DNA from: [Phialemoniopsis] sp. UDSM-2020
Lineage: Eukaryota; Ascomycota; Sordariomycetes; Thyridiales; Thyridiaceae
DNA length: 64,000 nt
NCBI GenBank assembly: GCA_018873225.1
Contig: JAEILZ010000004.1
Span: 1,736,001-1,800,000, forward strand
Reading direction: 5' to 3'
A program made the translations under genes and the position numbers. Under the pieces are notes generated by a model. The model had not been told where the DNA came from. It ran no database searches and was given only the letters and a program-made list of their open reading frames with translations. Positions 61,410 through 64,000 of the stretch are shown here, in pieces (positions within the stretch are counted from its first letter, which is position 1; every line of letters begins with the position of its first letter).

Positions 61410-61420
61410 AGTTCGATTCT
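61410..61420 (+). promoter_or_regulatory. Pol III B box of the tRNA gene
   Basis: AGTTCGATTCT fits the B-box consensus GGTTCGANNCC with mismatches at the first and last positions. The matching A box (TGGTGTAG plus TGG) is split by the 55-nt insertion, with halves at 61304-61311 and 61367-61369. Confidence 0.75.
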
Positions 61421-61431
61421 CCGCATCGGAG

Positions 61432-61996
61432 TCTTCTTTTTGTCATTTCATTCTACTTGTCCTGTACTTTTTGCTGTTGCTCAAGGAGTGTTTGTGTGTC
61501 ACAAGGGTGGTGGTGGTGCTCAGAGAACCAAGTTTGATAGGACAGCATTGAAATACAGTAGACGGCTATCACTGTCAGTCCCCGAAATCCGCAAAGGCCT
61601 TCCCCTCCCTTTCGGGTGACAATCACAAGTCTAACGCAAACTTTCAATATTCGTCCAAGCCCTCTTGCAAGGCGTGCAGTACAGTCACGACTGTCCCCTG
61701 ATTCGTAAGGTGCCACTACATAAGTACACTTGACAAAATACCATACCAACTAGCATCAGGGTCACACGAAGGGCACTCAATCAAACAGCCCGAGGAAGTG
61801 TCAAAATGGGGTATTTTATTTCATTGCAATGTTTAGTAGTTGGGTCGTATAATTGCCGAGCCTCAAAAGCCATAGATGAATAGCTCATCATCATAGTCCT
61901 TACATCGTACAAGACGGCCTGTCAAATCAGACAACCATTGACATTGATCGTTCCAATAGAAAGAGAATCTTGGATCACCTTCCAAAGTGAAGCAAA
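61432..61996. other. Intergenic between tRNA and POT1-like gene
   Basis: Apart from the T5 terminator, this holds only the AT-rich 3' flank of the minus-strand gene. No gene seen. Confidence 0.65.
61437..61441 (+). terminator. Pol III terminator (T5)
   Basis: Five T residues starting six bases after the discriminator base of the tRNA, the normal place and form of a Pol III stop signal. Confidence 0.75.
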
Positions 61997-64000
61997 TCAC
62001 TTAGACTTGCCCGCTCCTACATCTGCAAATTTCTGATTGGCCTTGGCAAGCTTGTCCTTCGCTGTACCATCCAGTAGCCCGTACCACTCCTTCAGTGATT
62101 CCGCGTAAGCCGACTCGGTACCAATGTCCTCCACGGGCGGGCCATTAACCTGCGGCTCGCCTGATCCCTCCTGCTCAAACACGGCGTACCCGGACGCCTC
62201 GTCGCTGCGCAGGCCAAAGTCTTTGCCCGTCAGTGCCACTACCTGAAACCCGCGCAGTAGGACGCCGTCGCCAGGCTTGACGGTAGGCAGAGAGTCCTTG
62301 TGGGCGCGGTACACTTGCACCTCGACGACATGAAGGGGCGCCAAGGTGGGGTCGGTGACATTGAACGAGAGCGCGTACTGTCGCGTCTTCAGCCGGTTAG
62401 GCTTCGAAGATGCTGTTGTCGCGATTGCGAGCACGTCTAGCTTGCGATTCATATGCGACTTGATTGTCTTTAGGGCTACGCATTCCTGCAGATCGGTCCG
62501 CAAACGCTTGGCTAGGTCGAGTTTAAGTGATGCAGCAGAGACCGCGGCCGTTTTGGCTGTCGTCACAGCAGGTGGTGGCGGTAGTGGCGGCTGTTGTGTC
62601 TTGCGAGAAGGGGACTGGTGCGCCGCTTTCGCTAGGTGGATGCTGGTGTCTGGCAGCTCGGGAGTTGCGCTCGGCTGAATACTCTTGGAACGGGCTCTCG
62701 TAGTGACCGTAGGGCTTTCAGGTTCTGGCAGGCGTTTGCCTCTTCGCGAGCCTCGCGCGAGTTCGATACTCGGGTCAATTGGGACAGGCTTTGCCTTGGT
62801 TCGAGTCGTGGCTTTGGCTGGCGCCTGCTCCTTGGTGTCTTTTGTTCTGCTTCGTGTATGGACGGCGGGCCCCTCAGAGGGCGTTGATGTTGCCGGTTCT
62901 TCGTCTCTCTTAGATTCTTCTTGTTGTTTCGTAGAGTCCTTTTCGACAGAGCTCTTATCCGGGAGCTTGGAATCGTGCTTGAGTTCCGCCTCCTCTTTCT
63001 CTTCACCCTCTTCATTCGGAACCGTTTGTTCTTCCGCCGGCCCACTTGATTGTTCCTTTTCAGCCAAATCATTGCTGACATTGATAGTCTCTTCACTGCG
63101 CGTATTCACTTCTGCTTGCTCCTGCTCCTGCTCAGTGACCAATTCTTTGTCTTCTGGTATGGGCGACGAGGCCGCAGGTTGCCCGGGTGTTTCTACCGAT
63201 ACTTCCTCTATCGTCGCGACTTGTGAGATACGGTGTATCTCATCGGCCATGGATACATCTTCCTCTTTGTCCCCTGATTTCGGCCGTGCAGACACAAGCT
63301 CCACTTCTTCCTCCACCTCGTCAGTCGAACCCAACTTGGGAAGGGCGTCTGATTCATGAACGGGGCTGGACTCGGCCTCCGGCGTTTGACCATCTTGGTC
63401 GATGAGCATGTCATTCCCATGCTGTGAACTAGGCTCTTCGTTTGCTTGGGTTTCAAGCGGGGTCGGTAGCTGATCGGCCTGTGTTTGTGACGGAGGTAAT
63501 GGTGACGACAAGATGAATGGCTGGTCCCCAAAGACCTGAGACTTGAACTGCTGGCTCTGAGGAGGCGACGAGGGGGCCACATGTCTATGACCATTGCCCT
63601 CAAGTCCTTCGTTGTCGCTAATGCCGGCGGGTGCTGTTGGGAGAATTTGCGGCTCTGAGCTCCGAACTGGTGATGACCTCGTGTCAACGACAGTCTCAAC
63701 AATCTCCATCTCCACGTCGGCTTCGACCGCTGCAGTCGATATCGTCTTGGAGACTGTGTGGGAGATTTGGTCTCCGTGTTGATTGAGCCGAACAGTTTCA
63801 CTGATCTCGACACGCTGCTCCTCGACCATCTCTTCGTCCGCTAGGGGTTCATCCTCGTCGACGTTCTGGGGGCTTGAAGGCTGAGCTGGCTCGAGGGTGT
63901 CACTCTCACCATCGACGCCCTCCTCCTCGGATTCTTCTTCGCTTTCGCCCATGGCGTCCTCTTCGGAGTCCTCGTCATCTTCGTCCACCTGCACCTCGTA
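61997..64000 (-). CDS. POT1/Cdc13-type OB-fold protein with acidic disordered region (5' partial)
   Basis: The frame is open from the window edge (64000) to the stop at 61997-61999, so at least 667 residues are encoded and the N-terminus lies outside. The visible part begins with a strongly acidic run (DEDDEDSEED), then about 450 residues of disordered Glu/Ser/Pro/Gln-rich sequence and a basic Lys/Arg stretch (TRSRTKDTKEQAPAKATTRTKAKP). The last ~165 residues form a compact domain: LRTDLQECVALKTIKSH, LDVLAIATTASSKPNRLKTRQYALSFNVTD, VEVQVYRAHKDSLPTVKPGDGVLLRGFQV, DFGLRSDEASGYAVFE. This matches the OB-fold of telomere single-strand binding proteins of the POT1/Cdc13 (Telo_bind) type. A nuclear, single-stranded-DNA-binding role is inferred. 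Whether it is the main telomere-capping protein or a paralogue cannot be told from this part. Confidence 0.8.
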   Translation of the reverse strand, partial: YEVQVDEDDEDSEEDAMGESEEESEEEGVDGESDTLEPAQPSSPQNVDEDEPLADEEMVEEQRVEISETVRLNQHGDQISHTVSKTISTAAVEADVEMEIVETVVDTRSSPVRSSEPQILPTAPAGISDNEGLEGNGHRHVAPSSPPQSQQFKSQVFGDQPFILSSPLPPSQTQADQLPTPLETQANEEPSSQHGNDMLIDQDGQTPEAESSPVHESDALPKLGSTDEVEEEVELVSARPKSGDKEEDVSMADEIHRISQVATIEEVSVETPGQPAASSPIPEDKELVTEQEQEQAEVNTRSEETINVSNDLAEKEQSSGPAEEQTVPNEEGEEKEEAELKHDSKLPDKSSVEKDSTKQQEESKRDEEPATSTPSEGPAVHTRSRTKDTKEQAPAKATTRTKAKPVPIDPSIELARGSRRGKRLPEPESPTVTTRARSKSIQPSATPELPDTSIHLAKAAHQSPSRKTQQPPLPPPPAVTTAKTAAVSAASLKLDLAKRLRTDLQECVALKTIKSHMNRKLDVLAIATTASSKPNRLKTRQYALSFNVTDPTLAPLHVVEVQVYRAHKDSLPTVKPGDGVLLRGFQVVALTGKDFGLRSDEASGYAVFEQEGSGEPQVNGPPVEDIGTESAYAESLKEWYGLLDGTAKDKLAKANQKFADVGAGKSK

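Larger units (their letters stand above)
61297..61431 (+). tRNA. tRNA-Glu(CTC) with two intervening sequences
   Basis: The acceptor stem is TCCGATG (61297-61303) pairing perfectly with CATCGGA (61424-61430), with discriminator G at 61431. The T-arm is CGGAG-TTCGATT-CTCCG. The anticodon stem CTGGA/TCCAG encloses a loop with anticodon CTC (61385-61387 within TTCTCA), so the tRNA reads GAG (Glu). The loop is eight bases too long, which fits a short canonical intron after position 37. The D-arm is complete only if 55 nt (61312-61366) are removed, giving TGGTGTAG joined to TGGTCAACAT, a standard D-arm and A-box. A five-T run just downstream is a Pol III terminator. With both insertions removed the molecule is 72 nt and every stem is intact, so this looks like a real gene and not a decayed one. 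Whether it is transcribed and processed is unknown. Confidence 0.85.

Overview
The window is nuclear DNA of a filamentous ascomycete (Pezizomycotina), most probably a Sordariomycete. The evidence is short introns (about 50-90 nt) with GTA/GTG donors and CTAAC-type branch sites, GC-rich coding sequence, and genes typical of this group: a grg-1/ccg-1 homologue, an NDT80/PhoG (VIB-1-like) regulator, the STRIPAK subunit HAM-2/STRIP, a DUF2011 protein and a fungal EXPERA/emopamil-binding protein. There is no prokaryotic, viral or intact transposon signature. I cannot name the species.

Layout. 1-6.1 kb: no convincing gene. 6.1-7.1 kb (+): four-helix membrane protein of MARVEL type with a repeat-rich tail. 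7.1-13.7 kb: gene-poor, with one 13-bp minisatellite and possible gene debris. 13.7-16.8 kb (-): an AMID/FSP1-like flavoprotein oxidoreductase and a secreted, probably GPI-anchored PEBP-family protein. 18.0-19.7 kb: a convergent pair of small genes (fungal membrane protein; Lys/Ala-rich basic protein). 21.2-27.5 kb (-): a rhomboid protease, a Zn2Cys6 regulator and a DUF2011 protein. 29.5-31.7 kb (-): NDT80/VIB-1-like transcription factor. 31.7-42.8 kb: about 11 kb with at most one small candidate gene. 42.8-50.7 kb: RWD-RBR ubiquitin ligase (-), diverging from HAM-2/STRIP (+), which is followed by dolichyl-diphosphatase (+). 51.6-53.8 kb (-): seven-helix receptor-like protein. 57.1-59.0 kb (-): EXPERA protein and grg-1. 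61.3 kb (+): an interrupted tRNA-Glu gene. 62.0 kb to the window end (-): 3' part of a large acidic protein ending in a POT1/Cdc13-type OB-fold.

The genes are ordinary single-copy housekeeping or regulatory genes and do not form a biosynthetic or defence cluster. Several are linked in theme (growth, cell fusion, nutrient and glucose response: VIB-1-like, HAM-2, grg-1), but each has its own promoter.

The most unusual item is the tRNA-Glu(CTC) gene at 61,297-61,431. Its D-loop, inside the internal A-box promoter, is split by 55 nt that look like a spliceosomal intron (GTTAGT donor, ACTAAC branch site, TTGCAG acceptor). The same gene also carries a short canonical anticodon-loop intron. Removing both leaves a complete cloverleaf. 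Exon boundaries for all genes were worked out by hand from splice signals and reading-frame continuity; no transcript data were available.
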